The notes beneath the pieces are model-generated. The model was not told the origin of the DNA and did no database searches. It saw only the letters and a program-made list of their open reading frames with translations. A stretch of DNA of 64,000 nucleotides from contig OZ024811.1 in NCBI GenBank assembly GCA_964017045.1, forward strand, positions 16,328,312 through 16,392,311, read 5' to 3'. This document shows, piece by piece, positions 1-12,576 of the stretch. How positions within the stretch are numbered: the first letter of the stretch is position 1; each line of letters begins with the position of its first letter. A program made the position numbers and the translations under genes. Source of the stretch: Omphiscola glabra (Eukaryota; Mollusca; Gastropoda; Lymnaeidae).

Positions 1-2360
1 GATGGAGTTCACATGCGCCTAACTGGCAGCAGTGAGACCTCTCGAACATCGAACATCGGAGCGCCGTGAGCATGCTATCATAGCATGGAATGAGCGCTAT
101 ATAAGTACTCCAATCAATCAAACTCTGTCCGCTGCCTGGGGCCCAGAATTTCCTAGGTGCGGGTCTGCAACTAGGAATTCTTTTTCCTTCGCCGAGAGAC
201 CCATCTCCAAGAAGAACTGCCCAGCATAGCTTTCTTTTTCCCGACTGGGAACACGAGACGGTTGGATCTATGCACTGTTGACAACGGGCATACGCTTTCA
301 AGATGCGGGAGTTTCAGTACTGTTCGTGTCAGTTTTGGCGCATACCGCGGTCTCTGATTTCATTCAAAACTGTTCCAACCAAACTTTGACACCCCTCCCC
401 CCCGCCCCTTGTTCTTACTTTAAGCCTCGTCGATGCCCTGTTATCGACTACCCGCTCAATGATCGAATCATTTATTTTGGTCCACAACTAACTGGAATGA
501 TTGGTTATCGATCTGTTTGACTCAATAAATCAGTTTACCCCAGTGGTTCCCACAATATTGCTTTGGCCGTATCACGGCGCTTCGGAACTGTCTTCAAATG
601 TGTAATATTGGTTACACACTGAATGCCATGACGACAGTTTAAATTACGTTTGGGGTCCTGTCTGTCTAGGGTTGACCCCAAACAAATATTATTATTTTAG
701 TGTACACAAAAAAAAAAAAACCAAAAAAAAAAACCACAAAAGCCCATTTTGGCGCCCGCACTAGTCTGGCGCCGGGAAAGATTTGGTTCCTTTCGAAATT
801 CCCCTAGCTACGCCTCTGCCATAACTGAAGTAAGCCTATTTTTTTCTAGCAATCTTGTCGTACTAGGGCGCCCGCACCTTCAGTGAAATACCCTTAGAAT
901 CTAGTTAGTTAGGCTTTCTTCCACCCCCCTCACCCTCACAACAAGAGTCGTCTCATGTACCCCACGCCTAGGATTTTTAATAGGGGCCCAAGGCTATGAT
1001 GTAGGGCCCACAATTAACAATCTACTTTGAAAGCAGAGGGAACATAACCAAAAAGTGGTATTGGGGGGGGGGGGGCTTTAAAAAACGCACAACATCAACA
1101 GAAAGCAGACAACTGACAGTTGAAAATATAGAAAAAAAAATTGCCTGATTTGAGAATCAGTGGAAAAACTTTTGATAAAATATTGTGCCATTTAATGTTT
1201 CCACTGCCGTTTTTTGTTTGTATTAAGCAAGACTTAAAATATTAATATTCTTTAAATCAACACCTGTTAAACCTGAGAAGGTCGCCTTTGAAACAGTGTA
1301 GACCCCCCACAACCGAGTCGTTTATGAATTGTGGTTTGCGGCCCCCTCCCCTCGGTTAAAGTAGGGGTGGGGTAGGGTGCGGGGGGGGGGGCTGTCCCAT
1401 TAGGAGTAAGTAAAAAAAAAGGTTATATTTAGACGGCCCCTGTTTGGAATTTTAAGTTTGGCAATGAAAAGACAGCGGACGTGCCCAGAAAGAATCTAGT
1501 CTGCTTGTGTATTTGCAGTTCAAACAGGTCGCAGTGTCGTCGGGTGTGTTCTAACACACCCCCCCTTGCATGAAATCCACTGTGTAGATGCATGAAATCC
1601 ACTGTGTAGAAGAGGCCGGCCACGGTTTACTAGACTCTAGTAGGCAAGATCTAGAGGTAAGGTAACGTAGTGGCCTATCGGGTGACAGGATTTTGTGCTA
1701 AAACTACACGGCTGCAGTTTGAAGTTTTATTTTTTAGTGTACCGCCTATAATTATTGTATGTATCATGTTTGCATGTAGTCCTTCTTGCGTAAGTAAATT
1801 CCTTTGTTATAATAAAAATAAATGTATCAAAATTAAGACGAGACACACGGTTGTGATTTATTTGGTTATTTAATTTTAATGCCCGTAAAAACAAAATTAA
1901 TAAAAACTGGCAACAGTTTGAACAGTGAAAGCTCTGTATTCTACAACTTGAGAGGTTTATCCAGGTACGTGGTATCACGTTTGTTAAAAAAAAATCCGGG
2001 GGGGGGGGGGGAAACAAAATTTTGTCGGCTTGTTGAATTGCTTATTAATATTATTGGAGACGCCTCAGTACATAGCAAGTGAATTTAAAATCGGCAAATT
2101 CCCCCCACCCCGCCATACCCAAAAGGACATCCGTGGTTTTATTTACAAAAAATAATGAGGAAAGAAGTGTATGTTATTGTTACTGTTACTTCGTGTACAA
2201 TTCTAGTTGTAGTGTCTGGTAATTTAACAAAGCCAGAGGCAGCGGACCCAGGCGAAGGGAAAGGGTCCCTGGCCCAAGAACAGGGGGCTTCGCGTTTTAT
2301 GGAAGGCCTAAGTTAAACTTTACTTATGGTCAGTATAGACGTTGAGTTATAACTAGAAAT
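1..2360. other. no recognisable gene; intergenic
   Basis: I see no convincing gene here. Short open frames near 32-229 and 278-520 have no recognisable motif and no splice context that I could link to anything. The stretch has A-rich runs near 708-735 and poly-G/poly-C runs near 1063-1076, 1380-1391 and 1996-2010. The DNA is otherwise unstructured intergenic sequence upstream of the gene that starts at 3091. Confidence 0.5.
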
Positions 2361-2378
2361 TACATGTTTTTTGCTTTA

Positions 2379-2832
2379 AGTCCACACTCCCCAGCCAGTT
2401 CACGTTCAATGTCATCGTTCACTTTGTCCACATTCCCCAAACACTTCACTCTCAATGACCGAGACCACATTCTCCAAAACATTTCACTCTAAATGACTAA
2501 GTTCACATCCCCAAACAGTTCACTTTCATTCAATCACTTAGTCCACAGCCACATTCACCAAACAGTTCACTTTAAAGGACCAAGTTCACATTGATCTACC
2601 AGGTTAACCTTCAATGACTTAGTCAACACTCACCAAACAGTTCACTCTAAATGACAAAGTCCACATTCACCTACCAGGTGTACTTTCAATGATCCTGTCC
2701 ACACTCAATGAAATAGTCCACACTCAATAACCAGTTCACTCTAAATGAAATAGTCCACACTCAATAACCAGTTCACTCTAAATGACATAGTTCACACTCA
2801 CCAAACAGTTCACTTTCAATGATGACGTCAAA
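2379..2832. repeat. degenerate tandem repeat, about 37-bp period
   Basis: Diverged units share the core ACAGTTCACTCTAAATGA and a CAC-rich spacer (AGTCCACACTCACC-like). About twelve imperfect copies run up to the start of a second array. The array lies just upstream of the start codon at 3091, so it may be in the promoter or 5' leader of that gene. Confidence 0.6.
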
Positions 2833-2861
2833 AAAGCACTTACTAATTCAACACTCACCTC

Positions 2862-3025
2862 CTATTAACAAATTTACCGCCTAGTAAAAAAACTCACCCC
2901 CTAATAACAAACTCACCTCACAATAACACACTCACCTCCCAATAGCACACTCACATCCTAATAACACACTGACCTCCTAATAGCACACTCACCTACCAAT
3001 AGCACACTCATTTACCAATTCCAAA
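2862..3025. repeat. short tandem repeat, about 18-19 bp
   Basis: Units of the form ACTCACCTCCTAATAACAC recur about nine times with substitutions. The array ends roughly 65 bp before the ATG at 3091 and adjoins the 37-bp array to its left. Confidence 0.65.
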
Positions 3026-3090
3026 GTCACCAGTTAATTTTCATATTTGCTTTTGCTTCAGTTCATCGATGAGTGACGTAAAATGAATAT

Positions 3091-6000
3091 ATGAGGATGG
3101 AAAATCCTGAAGCTTTCTTGGGTATGTAAGCAGTTGTATGTCAATTATAAATGCTTATACATGGAGCCTTAATCTTAAATAAATAAGTTTTTACATGAAT
3201 GTGCTATAAGTTATGTGTATAATGTAGCTATGTTGCTAAGATGTTTTTTTTTATGCCGGCAATATAATATACGGTCTAATTTTAAAAGAAATTTTTCTAG
3301 CTTTCAACTAATTGGTTTTCTAAAATAAATTTTAAAAATATTTTCCCCAGATATTTTGACTATAAGGTCACTGAAAGAGCGCTATCATGGTGGGTCTGAG
3401 AGTGATGACAATGAGTTTTCTATGGACACCATGTCCAATCATGATGACCTGGAGACTTTTGTAAGAGATTTCCGGATAGACGACTCTATTTCAGACTGTT
3501 TTGCTGACTCAGATTCCCTGACCTCAGCTGATATTGGTGTCAACTGTAAACCCTCCAGCAAGGTAGCTTTGTGCTGTGTAGAAACTGATTAGTTCTATGG
3601 TCACTGCAGTGTGTGGAAACAGCGTGTGTATTAAATACATAATTGGCCTATTTAAATATGCTAGAAACATATATATTTTAAGATTTCTGAGATCTTTATT
3701 TCATTAGCTTCAATGTAATTTTAAGACATAATTTGCTTGATCCATCATTAACTTTTTTCGGGTGTGTTACATCATTTTTCATATTTCACCCTTCTCGTTG
3801 CACCTAGTAACCCATTACATTAAGCTTCAGCACTATATTCTTGCTTTGGTCATCTTCTATAGCAAGCCTTTGGGGCCCATATGAATAATTTCACTTTAGG
3901 CTTCAATCCCAGCCAGATCAGCAGCATATCTGTTCACTACTATATTTAACCACCCAGCCGCCCATTGTGATAATTCTTTTTCAGAACCTTTCAAACTATT
4001 TCAAGGGGGTGGAAAATTAAAAGTTTTACATGTACATGATTATCCATTTAAAAATTACTTAGCATACAATTAAAAACAAAAAAAAGCGTTAATGGTAATT
4101 CATAATTATTATTTATTATTTTTTAAAAAATCTGTTATAAAAATTACTGCTCAGTGGAGTACATTTCTGCACACAATTTTCAAACAGCTGATAGAATGAA
4201 AATATATTGTTTCTTTTCTTAAAATTAAAAATAAATATTTTGTTGGTACTGTCAAATTATTAGAAAAATGAATTTAAAATAGTCTCATAAAAAATTTAGC
4301 ATAAAGAAGGGCATAGTTAATTTTATTTAATAATAACATAAATAAACAATTGCTATTTATTTCCTCAAATTGGAAGATTCCCATCACAGTTGTAAGAGTT
4401 GCCACAACAGACCTTGACCTCAGCAGTCCCAAGACGCCCTTCCTGTCGGATGTCACACCAGGATTCTCCCCTAGCAGACGTCACAACATAGTAACCTCCC
4501 TTTTCCACAAGAGACTAAAGCAGAACGAAGCTGGAACTGGCAAAGACACTCTGAAGAACAAGAGTGGGAATGTGGAAAGTTTGATGGAGTTGAGTGATCA
4601 GAACACACTACAATGTGATAATGAACATTTTCAAACTCTCAAAAGGTTAATTAAGACAAGTGGTAGCACTCTAGAAAGAGATGCAGAAATTGAAAACTTT
4701 GATATATCCCACAGTAGAATTACTGAACATTCTCAAAGTTCTTCAACGCAGAAGGAACCTCATTTTCCCAAAAAAAGTCCAAATAAATCCAACACCATGC
4801 TCAGCAGTCTTGACCCACATCAGGCTGAGCAGATGAAACATGAGAAGGACCTAAAGGCAACCAAAAAGTTTGGACTCAACTGGGTTTGGAGTAACACACT
4901 AAAAAAATGCAAGCGTAAAGTTCCCAGCACACCCAACACCAAAAAACATTTGTCAGAAGTTGGATTTGGTGCCGACAGCAATGTTCGAGTGTGCAATGTT
5001 AAGGAAATACAAGAAGATAAGCAACAAGGTAAACAATTTCCTTACCGTGACCACCAAGGGTTACCCCTGGACGAACCTGAGACTGATTTTGATGACATCG
5101 TCACAAACCACATCCCAGGCAAATTACGCGCACAGTTCCAAGCTAAATCTGAACCTAATCTTGGGCAACAGGAGGTGATGAACAAAACTGTTCATATGGA
5201 CATGTACAAGAGGCGAAGCGAAGGTTTTGTCTCTGATCCTGATGAACATTTCAACAAAAACTCTGATGGAATTTCAAGGAGACAGTTGGAAAAAGTTTCA
5301 GCTGGTAGGATATGTTCAAAACTTCCACAATCATCTAATGGACACTTGATAACAAAAGTGCATCACCCTCCTTACGTTTTAAATAGCTCAAATGTTTCTG
5401 GCTCAAATGATCACATGTCTCATTTGCCATTGGGCCTTGACCAATCAGAAATGAGTTCAATCTCCAACCCACCTGTTGGCCCGGCACTGAAAACAGACCA
5501 CACACTTGAAGACAACAATCCTCTGATGCTACCTAATCCATCAGATGGGCACGGACACACAGACACAGTTGCAAACAAAGGTCAAGGTAAGAGAAAGAGC
5601 TCTACCAGCGGTGAAACCCATGACACCAAAGGCTTGAGTCCTGCTGTAGAGAGATGTTTGTTGGAGATGATCAACAGAGAGCTGGTGAAACGAACCATGG
5701 TCACTCATACACAACTGGTTAGGTTGGTGCAGATTTTTTGTGAAGCAATTCCAATTATTTTTATACAGTTCTATAAACAGCGTTTACTTAAGTTTAATTG
5801 TTTGTCTAAATTTCATAGAAATCTTAAAACAACATTTTTTTAGTATTATAACTAGGACAGTAAAACGAACTTGTAAAAAGATAATTAGATTTTAAAAAAG
5901 TTTGATCAATTTTTTAATTAACTTTTAAAAACTGTAAAATATTGACATTCTTATTGTATTTGTTAGGTAATAATTTTGAATTTGAAAAAAATCAAAGAAT

Positions 6001-9000
6001 TATATTTAATGATAGTGGTTAGACACTACTTACCAACATGCTTACACTTACAAGGTTTATTGAATGTTTGAAATCAAACTTAACACACTGTTTGTGTACG
6101 ATGACCTTTTTAAAATATTTGATTTCCCACAACAGATTAAGTCATCTGCTGTCTGAACTTGTCTCAAAATTTAATGGCAGTGACATCATTGAAACTCTGA
6201 GTACTGCATCAAGCCAGCTGAAGCTGTTGTCACAATCACCCCATTTAGACCAGGAAATTGGCAGGTCAGTTGTCACAATCACCCCAGTTAGACCAGGACA
6301 TTAGCGGGTCACTTCTCACAATCTCCCCAGTCAGACCGGGACATTAGGAGGTCAGTTGTCACAATCACCCCAGTTAGACCGGGACATTAGCAGGTCAGTT
6401 GTCGCAATCCCCCCCAGTTAGACCAGGACATCAGCAGGTCACTTGTCACAATCTTTACAATAGGATTTGTAGATTTTTCTGTTAACTTTTCAAAAAATTT
6501 TGATAACACAATCACCTTGGTAATATGAAATTTAAATCTAATTTTCTCCCACAGTTTTGTGGAGCAAACACATGTACAACTGCAGAGAACAAGAATATTT
6601 TTACAAGACTTTAACTCCTCTGTGATGAGAATACAAGACCAGACAAGGCAACCCACTGATCCAGCACATTGTGGACACAGGGAGGAGGACTGCAAAGAGA
6701 ATCAATTTCAGATCAGGTAAAGCAAATAAATATCAAGTAATTATCAATAATTACTAAGGAAGTATCAGAACAAGCTGTGAGGAAGCTTGAAATGGAAAGC
6801 CAGGACATTAAAAGAAGAATATTTCAGTTGAGAGCCTTGCTCAGCAGACAGGACAGATGAAGAAATAACAAGAAATAGAAATTTTTAAAATACTTTTCTA
6901 TTTCTTGTTGTTTCTTCCTTTGTTCAGCCTGCTGAGGAAGGCTCTTAGACGAAATGTTCTTCTCTAATTGTCCTGTCTTTCACATACTTTGTTCTTCTGA
7001 CTCCTTCACGCAGCTTGAACGCAGCACTTCATTTATTATCTAATATTAAGAAATATGTTAACAAAGAACTGCTGTTTTATAAATATTCTTCAAAATATGA
7101 TTTATTGTCTGTTCCCTAAAACTCATAACAAGTAAAATTTACAACATTCACTTCCGCCAGGTTAAACCATCAGCAGTTGATTATGTAAAGTGATTATTAT
7201 ATTATACATTTTAGGTTATGCATAAATTTCATTGAAAAAACATGATGACATTATCTCCTATGTTGTGCCAGTTTAAATATGCTCACAAAAAAAAAAAAGG
7301 TCACAATGATCTAAATAAAGAGTGGACAAGAAGAAGTCAATAACATTTTACCAAGTTAATTATAGTCTTTTTTTTTCCTTCCAGATCTCTGCTCCTCGAA
7401 GCTTATGACTTGGCCAAACAACGTCCTCATGATTTAAATCAACAACTTCAACTTCTCATCAGTCACCATCTCAACTCAAGAGTTCACAATGACAACATCT
7501 TGTCTGCTGATGAATTAAAAAATAACAGGCATAGCTATTCATCAATGGAACTTGCCAGCAGGAAAAATGAGGGGCCACTGCCCAACGGTCGTATTGAGCA
7601 GACGAGCAGTAAATATCACAATGTCCTTGTGCAAGGGGATGGCCTTTACACCCTGTCACGAACTAAACTCGGTCATAACCTTCCGGACATTCCAAATGAA
7701 GGAAAAAAACCATCAGTCCTTAATCCAGATGACAAATATCCAAATGTGTCAGTTGGAGTGTACGCACCATCGTCTTGTGTAGGTCTTACAGCTGAAGCCA
7801 GTGACACAACATCTACTGTGACATCTGGTGCACAAACAGTTATCTATGTTAAAAATGTTCCCCCAGAACAAAGATGTGGTCACAGTCAACAGAAGGTATT
7901 AAGTTCTGAGTTGCTTTCAAGACAATACAACCAGTTTGTGAGCCAGTGTACAGAGCAAGAGCCAACAAACCCAGCACAGTTTGAGAACCTCCAAGATAAA
8001 TTGGATTATTCATCACACACATCACACAGGCCTGACATTAGCCATGGTTCTGATACCTTGTCTGGCCTCACAGCTGGGACAGAAGCAAACAGCACGCTTA
8101 CAAACAGCAGCCATCAAAATTACACAAAGTATCTGAACAGCAACGAGCGCAAAGGGAGCGCATTTCAAAGCAAAACAGAGAAGTCTGCAGATGTTTCAAG
8201 GCGTAAGCATTATGAATACACCAGGAGGAGCAGACGTAAACGCAGGAGATCTTTAAGTGAAACAAGATATGTAAGGAGAAAACACAATCTCAGCTTTACA
8301 ACAGCATCCACGTCATCCACAAGATCCACAGAGAAATCAGAGCAGTCTAGCAAACGTAGATATGGTCATTCACTCAGGATTTACTCATCATCTAGGTCTG
8401 CCTCTGCAAGACTTCAGAAAAACTATGTTGATGATTGTTGGAGCGAGAATGAATCTGATGATGAAGACGATGATGACGACGACGGCGACACCAAACGTTT
8501 GGTCAGAGTTAATGTTGAAAATGAGGATTTACCCGATGAAGCTTTGAGGATTCAAAGGTAGTGTTAAAAAAACCTTGTTTTTATGAGACTTTTCTAAGGC
8601 TGTAAAAAATGTTCTATTCTAAATATATCTTTAAAAAAAACCTGAGCTTGTTGGACTTAAACTTGATAAGTTTTAGAATTGTATTTTGGGACTTAATTGA
8701 AAAAAAAAAAAAAATTATTGGTTAGGTGCAGATATTTTATTTAATTTGAGATAAGCTTGGTCCCATTTTTATTAAGTTGATGGAAGACTGATTGAATATA
8801 AAACATTTATTTATATGTCATGTTCAAGTGGCTGCGGAAAAGTCTCTTGGACAACAACTGAAAAAGTTTGTGATAATTCATTAAATTCTTGAGAGTGCAG
8901 CAAACCTTCGGATTGTATTGCTACATTCAGTCTCTGGGGAACACCCTTTTTGAGATTATGAGAACTATTAACTTGATTGTCAGAATATTTGAATTGTTTC

Positions 9001-12000
9001 TATTCTACATCAAATTTACAAGTTATCTGTGTAAAGCGGAACCATTTTGGAATGACTTCATTTAAAAGATTTATATTGCCAGTTGTTGTCTCCTTTCCCT
9101 TACTTAGTTGTCTCCCCTACTTCCCATTAATGTACACACGCCTGCAATGTTACTAGGCTACACAGACATCTCCAGTCCATGCAGAAGTTACACCAGAGCA
9201 ACGATGACATCATTGAGACCATCATAACGGGAACTGGTGAGAAGCTTGTACCACATGCTCAGTCATGTGATCTTTCACAAACTCCAAATTTAAGTGTATC
9301 GCATGGCAATGTGGGAATGAGTCTTCCATTGAGGTAAGTTGAGTTATTTTCAATTTTTTTTAGTTCAGTTTATTTTAAAGAAATTGCAGATTTTTATGAA
9401 ATAGTGGTAGAATATCTCTGCTACATTTTTTTTATAAGATAATATTAAGATAATCTTGTTATCTCAGATTCTACATACCAAGTTCTTTGGTGTACATTCA
9501 GTGGCATAGGTGGGGCTAGTGCCAGGTTTTTTGCTGCCTCTCCCTTACCAAAAACTCTACAGTTGGGCAAAAATCCATACCCTCAATATTTAGAAAAAAA
9601 ATTCAGACAGGGACCAACACCCCTCCCCCCACCCCCCAACCTCCTTCCTACGCCAATGTTTACACTTTATGTTAAGAATTGAGCACTAATTTTCTTTATA
9701 TGTTAATAATTTTTTTTTTTATGTTTGTTTTTAAACTGTATGTCTAGAAAACATGTGTATCATAAAATAACATGAAACAAAGGTTTTTAAAAAACCAAAC
9801 TCAAGACACATTGTGCTCAAGACACATTGTACCCTAGCACATTGTATCAATCTCAACAAAAAAACTGAACTTTCTCCTTATATTTCTGTTGTACACAGGA
9901 CCAGCCAAACGGTTAACGCAGCTCGTGGGAATAACCAAACATCACATGCCACTAGGAAACAGAATGCTGGTCAGAGATTTCCCAAGATAAAAAAGCTGCT
10001 TGGTCCACATCTGTTTAACCATGAGAAAATGGCTTCTCAGGGTGTTCCGATGAGAGAAATGACAGAAAGTAAGCAATGCAATTGGTTTCCTAGATCAATT
10101 TCTTCACTTTGAAATGCAACGACCGTCGTTAGGGCTCTTGTTCAAAATGAACATTTTGCATGTTTATTATAGATTTAACCATCTATGTTCCACTTAAAAA
10201 TAAACTTTATCAAAGAAACAAATATCTAACTGTATTCCAAATTTCTTAAAAAGAAATAATAATTAAAATATCTCTTTTTCTTGTTCAAAATGAAAATTTT
10301 GCATGTTTATTATAGATTTAACCATCTATGTTCCACTTCAAAATAAAATTTATCAAAGAATCAAATATCTCAAATTTCTTAAAGAGAAATAATTAAAATA
10401 TCGCCCTTTTTCTTGTTCAAAATGAAATTTTTGCTTTTTGCATGTTAGTCACAGATTTAACCATCTGAAACATTATCAGGGTCATATCAGAGCCATGTCT
10501 TAAAGAATGACCCATACCAGAAACTAAAATATTGTGAACAAAATTTATGTTTGATTTTCTATCATAACACCTTATCATGTTGAGTGCAGGCGAATTTGAG
10601 GAAACATATGAGAGAAGAAATGATGCAACAGTCAGGAGACGTAAACAGATGGACATGGGGATACCTTGGGACCAACTGACTTTCTCTGTGAGTTTACCAA
10701 TATACCTTTTAGATCAAAGTTTTAACCTATTGGCTTGTGGCCCACTTGTGCACCTTCTCTGTTATTAATTAATATAACAACGGCTCTATTTATTTACATA
10801 AGGCCCAACTTACAGTTTTTGTGCCCCCCACCCCACCCCAAGAATAAAGTAATGCTCTGTAACATGTTGAGAACTGCTGCTATGGATCATGAAGAAAGAT
10901 ACTTTACAGAGTTGGAATTACTGAAAAGTGTTGGATTTTCTCGCAACATAATTTGGTGATTAACAAAATTGATTTTTCAACTAATCACAATTGTGAACAA
11001 ATAAACACATGATCTATCAATGTAACACTTTAATAACAGAACCGCATCGGTACTCTCTAGTTCTATAATTATTACTTTTTGTCCTGACATAAATATAGCT
11101 ACCAATCTGTTGTTAATGTGTTTGTATAATAGGCTTGAATTTTTACAATCAGGACGGATGTGTAGTAAAAATATACATTAAAAAAAATATTTCTTCCTGA
11201 TTTTTTGCAAACAAAAGGACACATGAAGCAATGTGTAGGGCCCATCCATAAACAAATTGGATTGGAATCCCACATAATTGTTTTTTCTTTTTACTACAGG
11301 AATCTGATGAATCAGATACCCAAGAAAATAAACCAAGGTCTGTTGTCATTTCATTTAGTTGTTTATTACATTTGACAACAGCATTAACGTTTAGTTAAGT
11401 TTATTGTTTTGTTAACAACTTCTGTAAGTTTCTCCTTATCCTAAATAGCTGAAATTTCATATTTAGTACTTTGGGTAGTCTCATTATGTAATTTAATCTT
11501 TTAAAGTTTGTTGAATCCTGGATTTAATTATTCCAAAATATTCAAATTTAAAATATAAGTTGCATGTTTATATGCAACAGAAGTGAATAATTTATATATT
11601 TCAGAATTAAATAGTTTATCTAGACATAATTTCCTGCAGATTACATTGCCTCTAAATTTATACATAACCAATGTGAAGAAATATTTAGAGAATTCATGCT
11701 GTGAAAAAACAAAAACAAAAAAAACAACAGAGAAATCACTTTTTACTTTTACTAGTGTCTTATTTTAGTGTTTTTTTTTCCTTTTAGTCTTTTTACTCTA
11801 TAATACATAAGGAAACTCCAGGCTGTCAGAGATTGTGTTTTCTGACTCCAAGTCCAAGTAACTGAGACAACTTTTGCAAAAGACTATCACTGATGTTCTT
11901 TTAAATATTATCATATTGTAACTACACAGCATGTGCTCTCTGAATAATCCATGTATGTCTTGAACTTAAAAGAATTGTAAGAATGGAATTGTAGATAAAT

Positions 12001-12106
12001 AAAAAGCCTTGTTTTTCTCATGTCCAGAGATAAAGCACTGACCCAGAACACTACTTCAGGAATTTGTGATGAGACAGTGAGATCAATGCAGAGAGAATTT
12101 TTCTAA
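3091..12106 (+). CDS. 11-exon gene, unrecognised coiled-coil and Arg/Ser-rich protein (about 1190 aa)
   Basis: I do not recognise this protein. Exons read by eye: 3091-3121, 3351-about 3545, about 4411-5722, 6136-6264, 6555-6716, 7385-8557, 9157-9333, 9899-10068, 10590-10687, 11300-11337, 12028-12106 (TAA). Internal introns have GT and AG ends and matching phases; several are phase 2 (AG|R codon). The start is the ATG at 3091, with an in-frame TAA 12 bases upstream. The exon 2 donor is ambiguous: 3537, 3546 and 3563 all have GT, and only the first two keep phase with exon 3. The exon 10 donor (GTCTGT) is weak. From N to C: an acidic N-terminus, a polar Ser/Asn-rich region (residues about 76-480), a helical Leu-rich stretch over exons 3-6 (about 480-650) that could be coiled coil, a polar region, a basic stretch with RRSRRKRRRS that looks like a nuclear signal, an acidic Asp/Glu run (codons 8449-8489), and a C-terminus with PWDQLTF. 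AATAAA at 12373-12378 is a possible poly(A) signal. A nuclear or centrosomal scaffold role would be a guess. Confidence 0.82.
6227..6442 (+). repeat. 43-bp tandem repeat made from the 3' end of exon 4 and its splice donor
   Basis: Five units start at 6227, 6270, 6313, 6356 and 6399, with a partial sixth. The first unit is coding sequence of exon 4 and contains the used donor GCAG|GTCAGT at 6264/6265. The later units are intronic and keep donor-like AGGTCAGT or GGGTCAC at the same place. The unit length is not a multiple of three, so use of a later donor would shift the frame and meet a TAG near 6302. Confidence 0.85.
6765..7035. mobile_element. foldback (palindromic) interspersed element, copy 1
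   Basis: Two arms of roughly 100-120 bp pair with each other. One arm includes GAGAGCCTTGCTCAGCAG and AATAACAAGAAATAGAAA; the other includes CTGCTGAGGAAGGCTCTTAG and TTTCTATTTCTTGTTGTTTC. The centre is a short AT spacer near 6885-6895. It sits in intron 5 of the + strand gene. A related copy lies at 24296-24460. No coding sequence is visible, so a foldback or MITE-like non-autonomous element is likely. Confidence 0.7.
9499..9658. mobile_element. decayed hAT-type MITE
   Basis: Ends CAGTGGCATAGG and CCTACGCCAATG are imperfect inverted repeats. The flanking octamers TGTACATT and TTTACACT agree at six of eight positions, as expected for an old 8-bp hAT target duplication. It lies in intron 7 of the + strand gene. 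The interior is poly-C rich and has no coding capacity. Confidence 0.5.
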
Positions 12107-12576
12107 AGTCTTTCAAAGTGCAGGAATGTTCATACATTTAAATATTTGTTCAGTATAAACAGTCAATATATTTAATAGTGGACCACAATATTTTGTACTT
12201 TAATCTCAGCAATCTGTGATTTATGCAATATATATCTTTATACTATACTTGTTGACAAAATATAATATTGTTGTATAATTTAAATAGAATTGAGGTTATT
12301 TCAATTTAAAAAAAAATTATTTTGTGAAAATATGATCAGATTATTTTTGTTCATCTAAACATGTAGTTCATTAATAAATTTATACTAACAGTTCTTAATT
12401 TTGTTTCTGTTTCACTCAAACAAATAACTTACGAAAAAACCAAACAACCCATGATAAAAAAGGAATTATACACATTTAATTAAATTATTGAAAATATACA
12501 TTTGGTGTACCTAAATTGTACATAAAAGAATGATTTTCTACATTTTAATCCGAGGACACTGGTTGCTATGGTCAAG
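12107..12576. other. convergent intergenic spacer / shared 3' UTR region
   Basis: This AT-rich stretch separates the stop codon of the + strand gene (12104-12106) from that of the - strand receptor (12577-12579). It carries AATAAA at 12373-12378 on the + strand. The two transcripts probably overlap or nearly touch at their 3' ends. Confidence 0.6.
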
